64,000 bases of DNA from an uncultured Opitutia bacterium (GTDB taxonomy: Bacteria > Verrucomicrobiota > Verrucomicrobiia > Opitutales > Opitutaceae), in assembly GCA_903896015.1 (NCBI GenBank), contig CAITWF010000043.1:100284-164283 (forward strand). Reading direction: 5' to 3'. This document shows, piece by piece, positions 27,525-36,877 of this stretch; the first letter of the stretch is position 1; each line of letters opens with the position of its first letter. The position numbers and the translations under genes were made by a program. The notes under the pieces were generated by a model. The model saw nothing but the letters and a program-made list of their open reading frames with translations, was not told the origin of the DNA and did no database searches.

Positions 27525-30500
27525 GCGTCGGGCGGTTTGGGAGCCGGCGTAAGATCGGCTTGGAGGAGGCGGGCGGCGCGGCGGCGAGTGTCGGGCGCGG
27601 GGAGCGGATAGTCGGCGGGCAGCGCGAGATGCACAGTGCGCGGGTTCACGGAGGCGGGCACGCGGATGCGGACATTGGCGTATTCGCCGGGATTGAGCGA
27701 AGGCGCGCTGCGTGGACCGTCGTCATTAATTTGAGTTTGCAGGGCCGCGATCTCCGCACCGGTCCAGTTGGGATATTCGATCCGGAGCGCGAGATATTCA
27801 GCGATGGGGCTGGCGGGGAGAACGATCGTGGTCGTGCGCGCCATCCAGCCGTCTTGATCGATGCCGGTCGAGGCGAAGCGCAGCGCGCCGGGCGTGCCGA
27901 AGTCGAACGTGCGCGTCGGCAGCGCGGGCAGCACTTCGAGCGATTCGAGTTTGCCACCGGTGGGACGATCGTCGCCACCGGGGAGGCGCGTCGTGGCAGT
28001 AAATGAAACAGCGACGCGCGTCGTGTGCGTGGTAGCGGAGAGCGAGGAAGGTGAGAGCGCGGGCACGGGGAGCAGCCAGTCGAACGTGCCGGTGGCAGCG
28101 GGCAATTCAAGCTCGGTGCCGTCGACGGAAATTTTCATGGTGCCGCGACCGAGCGGCGAACCGGGCAACTCGGGGACGAAACCACGCAGGCGCACGACAC
28201 CGCCCGGCGCGGTTGCACCGAGGACGAAGGTGCTCTGCGGCGAGAGCCAGCCGTCTTCATAGGCGCCGGAAAACTCGAGCGTCTCCGCCTCGGAAAGCTC
28301 ATCGGGAAAATGGGCTAGGCGGAGCGGACGGGAAAGTTTTTCGTATTCGGCGGCGCTGACGGCGGATATATCGCGGCCCCAGCCGAGCACGCGGCGGTAG
28401 TCGAGCGGGATGCCGGAATTATAGAGACGTTTCAGACCGGTGCGGCGATCGAGGATGACGTCGGGTGTTTCCCAAAAATCGACGGCGACATAGGCGACGC
28501 CTTCGTGGACGAGCGGGTGCAGCGGGCCGACAAAGAGGTTGAACGCGCCGTGGCCGATCGCGGGGATCGGCACGTCGCTCGCGCCTCGTACGACCGGGCC
28601 GACGAGTTTGTTCTCCCAATTTTTGCTCGGCTGGCGCCAGCCGGTGCGGCCGGTGAGGAGCGTGCGCGTGGCGGCGATGCGGATGTAGATTTCTTCGCTT
28701 GGATGCTCGACGCGGAAAAGCATGAAGTGGCCGATGCCGTTGAAGTCGCGACCGGGCGCGAACTGATCGGGTTCCTGCTGGAAAAACGAGATGAAGCCGC
28801 GGTTGCCGAGGTAGTAGTGGTTGCCGAGGCCGGAGTGGACGAAGACGAGGCGGTTGCGCACCTCGGCGGCAGGCTGCAACTCGAACAGCCGGCGGACGGG
28901 GGCGCCGGGGTCACGGGCGAATTTATTGAAGAGCGAGAGCTGGTTCGCGACGTCCAGGTAGAAGTCGGTCGGGCGCGTGAGTACGGGTTGCGAAAACTCG
29001 GTGCGCCAGAGCGTCGAGGTGGTCACCCATTTTTCATTGCGCTCGAGCATGAGTGGGCGCGCCTGCGCCATGTCGGCGTAGTGCGGCTGAAAGGTTACGG
29101 GCGTCGGAGGATTTCGGAAATCGATGCGTGTGTTGGGCGTAAAATAATCGCGCGAGGCAAACGCGAGCTGGTGGCCGCGCATCTCGGAGCCGGCGAATTT
29201 GGCGGCGACGACGTTTTCGATCGTGGCGGTGATTTGGGCGTCGGGATTGGTGGGAGGCGTGATCGCGAGGCCGAGGCGGGAGGCGTAGCGGAGCTCGGTC
29301 ATGCCGCCCGAGCTGGTGCCTTCTGCGGCGCGGGCGTAGTGCAAGGCGCTGGGCGCGGTCGTGAGCGCGAAGAGCAACACGAGCAGCGCGGGACGGCGAA
29401 ATTTCAACGCGAGCCCGGCGAGCGCGATCGCCAGCGCGGGCTGCAGCCACATGGCGAGTTTGTAGAGGTTGAAGTCACTGGCGGAAAAATAGAATTTCAC
29501 CGCGACGGCAGCCTGTACGAGGAGAAGCAGAGCCGCGACGTTCAACCGCCATGATTCGCGCAGCGCGCGTCCCACGACTACGACGGCGAACAGCATGCCT
29601 GCCATGATCGAGAGCGAGAGAACCGGCTCGGCGAAGTCCTTTGCGATCGGCATCCAGCCGAAAAGATTCGAGAATCCCGTGGGCAGGAGGAAATACGGGA
29701 AGAGCGAGAGGAGGAGATTGGCCGAGTGCAGTGCGGAGGTGAGCTGCATGATGAGCACGGAGACGAAGGAGATGAGATTGTGCCGCAGCAGCAGCACGAC
29801 GCCGAGGAGCGTATAGGCGGTGAGTGAGACGACGAGAGTGGGCGTGATACGGCGACGCACCAAGGCGAGCGCGCAGAAGCCGAGATAGGTGACGACGGTG
29901 AAAGGCGTCGTCTCCGGGTAATACAAACACAGTCCCGTGCCCGCGATCGCGCAGAGCACGGCGTGGCGCAGCACATCGGTGCGACTGGTGCGCGCGGACC
30001 AGAGACGCGCCATGAGTGCGAGCACGACGAGTTGGAGGGCGATGCCGCCGACCTGGGCGATAAGTTGGTAGAGAGTCCCTAGTAGGAACAGCGGTGACGC
30101 CGCGAGCACCCATGTGGCGATGAGTGCGCGTCGGCGGTGGCGGCCGAGTTGAAGCGCCAGCCCGGCGGCGGAAAAGAGTTGCACGAGCGACAGCGCGAGG
30201 ATCGCGGGCATGAAGCCCTGCGTGGCTTTCAATCCGCCAAAGCGCGACACCCAAGCGACCGTGTGCTCGGCGCCGAACCGCATCATGTCGGCGACGTGCA
30301 TGAAAAAATAATAGCTCGTGTAGTCGCGACCGGAAAGCTCCGCCATCGTCGGCACCGCGTAGAAGTCGTGGTCAGCGAAACGTTCGGCGGCGAGGCAGTA
30401 GTTCGCCATGTCGTCGTTGCCGTAGCTGATCCAGTTGAAGCCGGTCGAGAGCGCGGGCCAGCCCGTCCACAGCAGCGAGAACAACGCCGCACCGAAAAAC

Positions 30501-30814
30501 GGGACGAGTGCGCGCGGCGACCACACCGGCCTCCGCCACAGGAGCACGCCGATCGCGAGGACGACCCACGCTGCCGGCATCACGCGCGCAAACGCTCCGA
30601 TCGGCCAGCCAGCCTGGTTGCCGACCATGAGTGTAATCAAAATGATCGACAGGCCGAGACCGGGGGCGAGCAGCCACGCGCGCAAGACGCCGAAACGCGG
30701 CGAGACGAGCGCGAGCACCGCGCGTCCCACGAGCGTCCAAAGGAGGAAAACCGAAAACGAAAACGCGAGCGCCAACATGAAGGAAATAACAACCTTCACA
30801 CGGATTCCCGCCAT
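27521..30814 (-). CDS. Large polytopic membrane protein with long periplasmic C-terminus
   Basis: This 1097-residue protein has about twelve to thirteen membrane segments in the first 520 residues and then about 570 residues of soluble, beta-rich sequence with few charged clusters. A loop after the first few TMs reads NWISYGNDDMANYCLAAERF with two adjacent acids, as in GT-C enzymes. I do not recognise a named family. The C-terminal half contains two similar-looking beta regions and may bind carbohydrate (inference). The gene overlaps the next one downstream (GT9-GT2 fusion) by ATGA and follows the pyruvyl-transferase-like gene by 15 bases. Confidence 0.7.
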   Translation of the reverse strand: MAGIRVKVVISFMLALAFSFSVFLLWTLVGRAVLALVSPRFGVLRAWLLAPGLGLSIILITLMVGNQAGWPIGAFARVMPAAWVVLAIGVLLWRRPVWSPRALVPFFGAALFSLLWTGWPALSTGFNWISYGNDDMANYCLAAERFADHDFYAVPTMAELSGRDYTSYYFFMHVADMMRFGAEHTVAWVSRFGGLKATQGFMPAILALSLVQLFSAAGLALQLGRHRRRALIATWVLAASPLFLLGTLYQLIAQVGGIALQLVVLALMARLWSARTSRTDVLRHAVLCAIAGTGLCLYYPETTPFTVVTYLGFCALALVRRRITPTLVVSLTAYTLLGVVLLLRHNLISFVSVLIMQLTSALHSANLLLSLFPYFLLPTGFSNLFGWMPIAKDFAEPVLSLSIMAGMLFAVVVVGRALRESWRLNVAALLLLVQAAVAVKFYFSASDFNLYKLAMWLQPALAIALAGLALKFRRPALLVLLFALTTAPSALHYARAAEGTSSGGMTELRYASRLGLAITPPTNPDAQITATIENVVAAKFAGSEMRGHQLAFASRDYFTPNTRIDFRNPPTPVTFQPHYADMAQARPLMLERNEKWVTTSTLWRTEFSQPVLTRPTDFYLDVANQLSLFNKFARDPGAPVRRLFELQPAAEVRNRLVFVHSGLGNHYYLGNRGFISFFQQEPDQFAPGRDFNGIGHFMLFRVEHPSEEIYIRIAATRTLLTGRTGWRQPSKNWENKLVGPVVRGASDVPIPAIGHGAFNLFVGPLHPLVHEGVAYVAVDFWETPDVILDRRTGLKRLYNSGIPLDYRRVLGWGRDISAVSAAEYEKLSRPLRLAHFPDELSEAETLEFSGAYEDGWLSPQSTFVLGATAPGGVVRLRGFVPELPGSPLGRGTMKISVDGTELELPAATGTFDWLLPVPALSPSSLSATTHTTRVAVSFTATTRLPGGDDRPTGGKLESLEVLPALPTRTFDFGTPGALRFASTGIDQDGWMARTTTIVLPASPIAEYLALRIEYPNWTGAEIAALQTQINDDGPRSAPSLNPGEYANVRIRVPASVNPRTVHLALPADYPLPAPDTRRRAARLLQADLTPAPKPPDA

Positions 30815-30829
30815 CCGGCGAGTCGCTTT

Positions 30830-31867
30830 TTACAAAGCGCTGCGCACGAAATCCTCGCACGCCGCAAACGCGAGGTCGGCGGAGGCGAGAGGCGGATGCG
30901 CCGGAGTCGCGGCCTCGAAGGCACGCGCAACGGTCGCTTGATTGGCTGAGGGCGAAAGCAACGGCGCGCTGAGCTCGCGCGCGGCCGCGCGGAGTTTTTC
31001 GTTCGTGGAGATCACGACGATTTTTGAGTGCGCCCATGCACCTGCGAGCGCCGCGTGGTAACGTGAGGTGACGAGCCACTCGCCACTCGGCCAGCGCAAG
31101 ACCGCCTCATTGAGCGGCGCGCCCGGGTAGTCTGGGATGACGAGGCGCCAGCGTTCGCGCTCAGCGTCGGGGAGGGCGGCGTGCAAGGCGCGCTCGGCGC
31201 CCGGCAACTCACGTGATTCCTGCGCAAGCCAGACGCGCTCAGTGGCGGGCAGTGCGTTTACGGCACGCAGGAATTCTGCCTGCCCGGCCCATGCGGCGTA
31301 GTCGAAATTGGCTACGACGGTCAGCCGGCCGGCGGCGGCGGCCGGCGGCGGCACGTCGCGGAAAAATACGTGCGCGAGATCGGCGGCGCTTTCGAGCCGG
31401 GCCGGCGGAACGGGCAGGGCGGCAAGAAATTTCGCCGAAGCGGGGTCGCGGGTCCAAATCCCGGCCGCATGCGCGCAGAGATGCCGCACGTCGGCGAGCG
31501 CGAGTTCGGCGGCTGTCTGCACCCCCACGCCGAGGAAGAACATCGGTTTGCCCGCTTTGGCGCAGAGTGCCGCTTCGCGCACCAGATGATCGACGAACCA
31601 GCGGCTTTGCGCGCTTTGAAACGGTGAACCGCCGAGGCCAAGCCAGACATCGCAGGAGGTGATGCAGCGTTCCCGGTGCGCGTCGTCGTAGGGCAGCCAT
31701 TCGATTTCGCAAAAGCGGCGACGGAGCGGCTCGAGCGCGAACGGCACGCAGCACGTCAAGGTCGCTCGCGGCGAGAGGCGCCGCATCGCGGCGAGAAACC
31801 CGGCGACCATGAAGTCGTCGCCGAGGTTGCCCGCGCCGTAGAAGTGGTGCCCGAGATGAATCCGCAC
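30830..31867 (-). CDS. Polysaccharide pyruvyl transferase family protein
   Basis: This 345-residue protein begins HLGHHFYGAGNLGDDFMVAG, the characteristic GNxGD-type strand of the PS_pyruv_trans family (CsaB/WcaK). It continues with a conserved LGLGGSPFQSAQ loop and SRYHAALAGAWAHSKIVVIS, where SRYHA is the second family hallmark. Members add pyruvate ketals to polysaccharide sugars, although many are uncharacterised and some may be GT-B-like transferases. It is the first gene of the eight-gene minus-strand run that ends at 18902. The gap to the tpsB gene upstream is 25 bases, so read-through from the adhesin locus is possible. Confidence 0.82.
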   Translation of the reverse strand: MRIHLGHHFYGAGNLGDDFMVAGFLAAMRRLSPRATLTCCVPFALEPLRRRFCEIEWLPYDDAHRERCITSCDVWLGLGGSPFQSAQSRWFVDHLVREAALCAKAGKPMFFLGVGVQTAAELALADVRHLCAHAAGIWTRDPASAKFLAALPVPPARLESAADLAHVFFRDVPPPAAAAGRLTVVANFDYAAWAGQAEFLRAVNALPATERVWLAQESRELPGAERALHAALPDAERERWRLVIPDYPGAPLNEAVLRWPSGEWLVTSRYHAALAGAWAHSKIVVISTNEKLRAAARELSAPLLSPSANQATVARAFEAATPAHPPLASADLAFAACEDFVRSAL

Positions 31868-31892
31868 GCCGAGCGATCTCGCCGATCGCCGC

Positions 31893-33581
31893 TCAGTAGG
31901 CGAGCGTGACTTTCAAGTGACCGCGACCGTGGATGTCCTCGGCCTGGGCGACCGGCAAATGAGTGATTTGCCAGCCGTAGTCGAAGCTGGCGGAAAAATT
32001 ACTCGCCCAGTTTATGCGCACGCCGACGCCCGTGCTGGCGAGGGGTTTGAATGCCGGATCATAGGTGAATGTATGCTTGTTCCGGACATTTGCCGCGTCG
32101 TAAAACGCGAGAAAGCGGGTTTCCAGCGGCACTAAGTCCTTGCCGAGGACGTGAACTGGCTGGCGCAGAGCGGGCAACAGTAGGTCGTTGTTTAAAACAA
32201 AGCCCTCATCGGCGGCGAAAACATTCTCGTTGAACCCACGAACGGTGGATGAACCGCCCACCGTGAGCGCCTCGCTGGAGAGCAGGTTGCGGTCGGACAC
32301 TTGGAGGTTGGCGCGAGAATTGAGTTCCCAGCCTCGATCCAGTGTCAGCAGTCGTTGAAAATAGACGCCGCCGTAGGAGTAGGCGGATTTGGTGCCCGCC
32401 CGCGCCGCGACGAAAGCAGTGTCTGAATTCCGCGAATTGATGTGGCCGGGACTGAAATTCGCGGTGGCGCCAAACGCCCAAGCGCCTCGTTTGTCGCGCA
32501 GCACTTTGCTCGCGCCCGTGGTCAGCTCAAATATGTCGGTCTTCGAATTCTGTACGCTGGTGCCGCCGAATTGGAGGTCATTGTTGCTCTCTTTGAAATT
32601 CAAGGCAGCATACCATTCAGCCGGATTATCCCCGCCGCGCAGCGGGATGGTGTAGCGTAATTCGCCACTGATGTTCTCGGCGTCCTGATTAAAGAAGCCG
32701 CCAAGGAGATCGGGACGGGCCCGCATGTAGGTGGCGTTAAATTGGAGGTAGTGGCGCCAGGGCAGTGGTGCCCGGTAGCTGAGCAGGTGACCTTGGAAAT
32801 ATTGGCCGTGATTGGTAGTGATATATTGGTAGGTTACTTGGTGATCGAGGCCCCAGAGATTGGCGTAAGTGAGCGCGGCGGAGTAGTGATTGCGGCCGAG
32901 GACGTCGTTCCCCGCGTCGTCCACCGTGGCGATCAGGCGGAGGGGCACGCGCTCTTGCACGCCGATGATGAGGTCTGCCTGGCCGCTGTTCGGCACGGGA
33001 TCAATCCTGACCTGAATCCGCCGGAAGGGATTGTTGTTGTTCGTCCAGCCGATCGCTTGATCGAGGTCGGCAAACTGAATGATCTCGCCTTTGGCGACAT
33101 GGAGGCTGCCCCGCAGGAGGGATTCGCTGAACCAGTGGTTGCCGAGAAATTTGATTTCGCGAAATTTTCCCAGCCCTACCGAGAGTCGCAACGTGCCGTC
33201 GGCGATATTCTGCGGCGTGGGAATGGTGACACCCTCAATGATCGGAAACCCGTGCTGTCGCACATAGATTTCCACAACCTGAGCAATCGCGCTCAGCATC
33301 TGGGGCTCGATGGGCCGGTCTTTGGCTCCGTCGAGCCGGGCTTCCAGTTCAGAGGCGTTGAGAGCGCTGAGCACGCCTGAAAAAACGACCAGCCTGGAGT
33401 TGGCGACGGGCGAGAGCTTCAGGGCGGCTTCGGGCGTGGTCGCGATCAGTATCTGCTTCAACAAATGTTTCTTGGACGGAGCGGCCTCGGCCTTCAGGCT
33501 CCCCAACGGTTCCTCCGCTGGTAGCAGTGGTGCGAGCCCGACCATTAAAAGGACAAGGGAGATTTTTTTCAGAAATATCAT
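31893..33581 (-). CDS. TpsB/FhaC-like two-partner secretion outer-membrane transporter
   Basis: The frame from ATG 33581 gives 562 residues; upstream ATGs at 33620 and 33668 are also in frame. The chosen start begins a clean signal peptide (MIFLKKISLVLLMVGLAPLL, cleavage near PAEE). POTRA-like domains follow (QHGFPIIEGVTIPTPQNI; FREIKFLGNHWFSESLLRG), then the ShlB/FhaC beta-barrel. The barrel contains the GGSSTVRGFNENVFAADEGF stretch, whose VRGF corresponds to the VRGY/F motif in the L6 loop of Omp85 transporters, and it ends in an aromatic-terminated strand (LKVTLAY). It should export the TpsA protein at 36878-41122. Normally the pair are adjacent; here a 2.6-kb gene and a divergent intergenic region lie between them. 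Confidence 0.9.
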   Translation of the reverse strand: MIFLKKISLVLLMVGLAPLLPAEEPLGSLKAEAAPSKKHLLKQILIATTPEAALKLSPVANSRLVVFSGVLSALNASELEARLDGAKDRPIEPQMLSAIAQVVEIYVRQHGFPIIEGVTIPTPQNIADGTLRLSVGLGKFREIKFLGNHWFSESLLRGSLHVAKGEIIQFADLDQAIGWTNNNNPFRRIQVRIDPVPNSGQADLIIGVQERVPLRLIATVDDAGNDVLGRNHYSAALTYANLWGLDHQVTYQYITTNHGQYFQGHLLSYRAPLPWRHYLQFNATYMRARPDLLGGFFNQDAENISGELRYTIPLRGGDNPAEWYAALNFKESNNDLQFGGTSVQNSKTDIFELTTGASKVLRDKRGAWAFGATANFSPGHINSRNSDTAFVAARAGTKSAYSYGGVYFQRLLTLDRGWELNSRANLQVSDRNLLSSEALTVGGSSTVRGFNENVFAADEGFVLNNDLLLPALRQPVHVLGKDLVPLETRFLAFYDAANVRNKHTFTYDPAFKPLASTGVGVRINWASNFSASFDYGWQITHLPVAQAEDIHGRGHLKVTLAY

Positions 33582-33730
33582 TAGCCTGGTGCGAGACCGG
33601 TCTAGGAGGGAATTGTTCATTGCCGGGGCGGCGTCACGGCGAAAAGGACTGATCGATGTGGGTTCCAAGCGTCGGCGATTGCCCGTAGACCGAATAATCG
33701 CGCCGTTGTTGGCTGGCCGGCCCCGTGCGA

Positions 33731-36337
33731 CTACTGTCGCAGGGCTAAGTGCTGCTGCAGTGCGCCCAAACGCTGCTGCGAGGCTTGAAACGCATCGTTC
33801 TTTCCGCGGAGGCGCGCGTTTTGGATTGCCCGATCCTCAGCGTCGACAGCTTCGGGAAACTTGCCGAGTTCGGCATACGCCGCCGCGAGCGAATTGAGGT
33901 AGGTGGGCGAGTTTGCATCTGCTTGCAACGCTTCTTGGGCCAAGTGTAGCGCTTCGTTGCCGTCTCGCAGCCGGTCTTCCTTGCTCGTAGCCAAGACCCA
34001 CGACAGGTAGCAGGCGACATCGGGAGTGCGCTGATCTTCGAGGGAGGCGCGATAGACCCGAACCGCGAGTTCCTGCTGTCCCTGCGTATACAGTGAACTC
34101 CCGGTCGAAACGTAAAGTGACGTGCGCTCGGGCGCCGGTGCCATCGAAATGCCCTTCAGCAATGTGTCGGTTGCGGCCTGCCAATTGTGCCTGGAGAGCA
34201 GCAATTCACCTTTGCGCAGCCACGGCTGGTAGTTTTGCGGAGCTTTTTGGAGCAGGAGATCGAGCGTCTGGTCGCCGGCTTCGATGGCACCGCCAGCTAT
34301 CTGCGCAAGCGCGACGTGATAAAGCGCTTCGGCGATGTTTTGAGCGAAGTTTACCTTGAACAACATGACCGTCATATTGAGGGTCGTGAGATCGTCCGGC
34401 ACCTTGTAGGGCAGCATCTCGAGCCACTGGGGCACTACTTTGTCCACGAACAGTCGGTAGCCAAAGCACTTTCTAATTTCGTCTGCCGTGGCCCCGCGAT
34501 GAAGCAATTCGTAATACTGCTGGATGAAGTTTTCCGCCGAGATGATCGCGATGTGAGTGACGTGATTTTTGCGGATGAGCGCCGCCGCCTCGTCCTCGGA
34601 CTTGGCACTGAAGATGGTTGCCGCGGCTCTCAGTCCCTCGTCGTTCTCCCAATACAGGGTGCCGAGAGTCTTGAATCGGCCGTAGTAGCCGATGCTGGTA
34701 GAGGCATTTGGACTGGAGAGAAGCGTGATCTCGCCTTCTGGTTGTGACGACCGGAGCGACAAGGCGATATCCCGGGCCAGAGCATTTCCTGCATCGCCCG
34801 GACCGACGTGGCGCCCCTTGACGTCAGATTCGGAGTTTATAACCCTCAATATACCCGACGGAACATAAAGCAGTCCGATCGCAGCCACCGCTATCAGCCA
34901 GCGCGACCAACGTCCGAACGACGCCATCCAGTAGCCGAGCACGACCAAAGCGAGGCAGACTTGGACACCGCTCGCGTTCAGCAGCCAGCGCGACTGCCAC
35001 CATGCCATCATATTGAAGAGCAAGGTGGCGAGAGTCGCAAACCAGAGCAGGATCGAACTCTCTCTGCCACGATAGGTCAGGGTGGCGATCGCCGCGATAA
35101 GAGGCAGGTTTTCGACGATCAAAATCTGATAGACCAGTTTACCGTTGAATCCCTGGATCGTCCGCCAAATCGGAAGAAATTCCTGAATGTAGTCGCGGTG
35201 CAGGTTCGCCAAAAAGGGATCGAGCACGATGAATACCTTAGTCCCACCGAGCGCGATCGTGGCGGGCGAAGCGATGACGGCAAGAATCGGCCAAATCAAA
35301 TTTGGGGTAGGTTTCCACCGCTCACTGGATGCTCCCAGCCAACGCTCGGAAAATTGCGCGATCAATTCGCCCGCACCCAGCCAAGCGAGGGCGTGAAGCG
35401 GATGATTGGCCTCCAGCCGGAAGCCGAGGTGATTGGGAAAGTATTCAATAAGATAGAAAAAAGTGCTGGCGATTGCGCCGACCCGACCCCACAGGCGCCA
35501 AACACCAGGATCGAAGCTGGCCCCATCCCTTTGGGCTTTCCGGCCTTGGATTACGACCGTCGCCAGCCCGGCGAATCCCACCAGGCCGATTGGGGGAATC
35601 ATGGAGGCCGCCGTAATCCACATGCCCGTCGCACCGCAAATGGCAGAAAAAACGGCTGCGGTTCGCGCGGACTCCGGCGATTCCGGCAGCACGCCCATGC
35701 CCTTTGCGGTGGATTTTTGCCACCAGCCCCCGCCCATGAAAACAGCCCCCAGCGCTAGTCCCATGACCGCGGCGGTCATCAGGCCATGGTGGTCGACATA
35801 GCTTGGGAAAAATCCTTCGAAAATTCGATCGTGACAGCTCATCGCAGTGATGATCACCACCCCGGCGATCGCGCCGGCTCGGGACGTGGCCCAAATCGAG
35901 AAAATCAAGATCAGGACGAAAAGGACGACTGGGTTGAGCCAAACGGTGGCTCTCTCAACCGAGTTCGTGACCGGTAGACCCGTGAAAAGGTGGTGGACCC
36001 ATCCGGCACCCGCAATGGTCCAAGCCCAAGCGGAATTCCAATGCACCTCGCGCCCATTGGGGGCGTTGTCGATGGTAGTAAAACGCAAGCGCGACTCGTG
36101 GCCTTCGAGGAGGGATAAAGCGTGACGAACCCATGTTTGAGCGTCCGCCGCAAACGCGGGATAAGCCTCCTTGAGCGGTGTGGCAGAAACCTGAGCTCCT
36201 CTCAACCCGAGTTGATCGACCAAGTCGAGGTATTGGCGCATCAGTCGCGCCTGGCTGGCTAGGAGAAACGCTGCAAACGACAGGGCAAATACCAAGATTA
36301 TCCATCGGGCTCGGTAGCTTTCTTTGCTCAATTGCAT
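33731..36337 (-). CDS. STT3-like oligosaccharyltransferase membrane protein with C-terminal TPRs
   Basis: This 868-residue protein has about twelve to thirteen membrane segments and then a soluble part. Several features match STT3/AglB/PglB enzymes. After TM1 a loop has D65-AQTWV-R71-H72 with IDNAPNGREVHWNSAWAW downstream, comparable to the D/R/H external loop that binds metal and lipid-linked glycan. R171 then FFPSYVDHHGLM (D182, H183, H184) resembles the second metal site, DHH in AglB. SIGYYGRFKTLGTLYW occupies the place after WWDYG, but the WWDYG motif itself is not conserved. From about residue 690, four or so TPR units run to the end. It lies between the tpsB and tpsA genes, co-directional with tpsB, so glycosylation of the adhesin is a reasonable hypothesis. 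Confidence 0.7.
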   Translation of the reverse strand: MQLSKESYRARWIILVFALSFAAFLLASQARLMRQYLDLVDQLGLRGAQVSATPLKEAYPAFAADAQTWVRHALSLLEGHESRLRFTTIDNAPNGREVHWNSAWAWTIAGAGWVHHLFTGLPVTNSVERATVWLNPVVLFVLILIFSIWATSRAGAIAGVVIITAMSCHDRIFEGFFPSYVDHHGLMTAAVMGLALGAVFMGGGWWQKSTAKGMGVLPESPESARTAAVFSAICGATGMWITAASMIPPIGLVGFAGLATVVIQGRKAQRDGASFDPGVWRLWGRVGAIASTFFYLIEYFPNHLGFRLEANHPLHALAWLGAGELIAQFSERWLGASSERWKPTPNLIWPILAVIASPATIALGGTKVFIVLDPFLANLHRDYIQEFLPIWRTIQGFNGKLVYQILIVENLPLIAAIATLTYRGRESSILLWFATLATLLFNMMAWWQSRWLLNASGVQVCLALVVLGYWMASFGRWSRWLIAVAAIGLLYVPSGILRVINSESDVKGRHVGPGDAGNALARDIALSLRSSQPEGEITLLSSPNASTSIGYYGRFKTLGTLYWENDEGLRAAATIFSAKSEDEAAALIRKNHVTHIAIISAENFIQQYYELLHRGATADEIRKCFGYRLFVDKVVPQWLEMLPYKVPDDLTTLNMTVMLFKVNFAQNIAEALYHVALAQIAGGAIEAGDQTLDLLLQKAPQNYQPWLRKGELLLSRHNWQAATDTLLKGISMAPAPERTSLYVSTGSSLYTQGQQELAVRVYRASLEDQRTPDVACYLSWVLATSKEDRLRDGNEALHLAQEALQADANSPTYLNSLAAAYAELGKFPEAVDAEDRAIQNARLRGKNDAFQASQQRLGALQQHLALRQ

Positions 36338-36877
36338 AAAATGGTATATCGGAAACAGTCAGGGGCGGCGTGGCAAGCTCCGAGGTTTTATACTTGGCGC
36401 CGATGGTCGGTTGTTGGACGAAACCGGGTTCAACGGCTAATTAGTGAGTGTAGAAAGTCAGGACACGATACGCGAAGGTTGGTTCAATTCGGCCCAAGCA
36501 AGGTTCAAGCAACCTCCAAGGGCTCTACCCCGAAATGGCCATTGGCTTGCAATATTACCACGTTACCGGGCCTCTGTGTAGAACTAGACTGCGATCGATT
36601 TCCCTGAATGGATGGCTAGGCGACCATCACCATGACTCCTTCCTTAGCAGGTCCAGTCGGGGTGACTCTGCGCATCATGAGACTTAAATCGTATCTGGCA
36701 TAAATGTTCGCATCCGCAATAATCTCAGATTTCGATCCGTCCTTGCGAGTAGCCTCGTCGTCGTTTTTTGCAAACAGTCAACCATGCTTAAATTTCTGCT
36801 TGCACCGCCGCCATTCACCCTCTCTGCTTCCCTACGTTAGGCGTAATATAGTCATCAACCGCTTACTTGATTCATAC
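36338..36877. other. 540-base divergent intergenic region upstream of tpsA
   Basis: No convincing gene lies between the start of the STT3-like gene (36337, minus) and the ATG of tpsA (36878, plus). Base composition is more AT-rich than the flanks, as expected for a divergent regulatory region. A TAATAT hexamer at 36844-36849 could be a -10 element for tpsA, but I see no matching -35 at 16-18 bases. No clear Shine-Dalgarno precedes the tpsA ATG. I see no repeat or riboswitch in it. Confidence 0.5.

Noticed and set aside
36332..36607. 91-codon frame in the intergenic region before tpsA
   Set aside because: No protein-like pattern, no Shine-Dalgarno, and it overlaps the start of the STT3-like gene.
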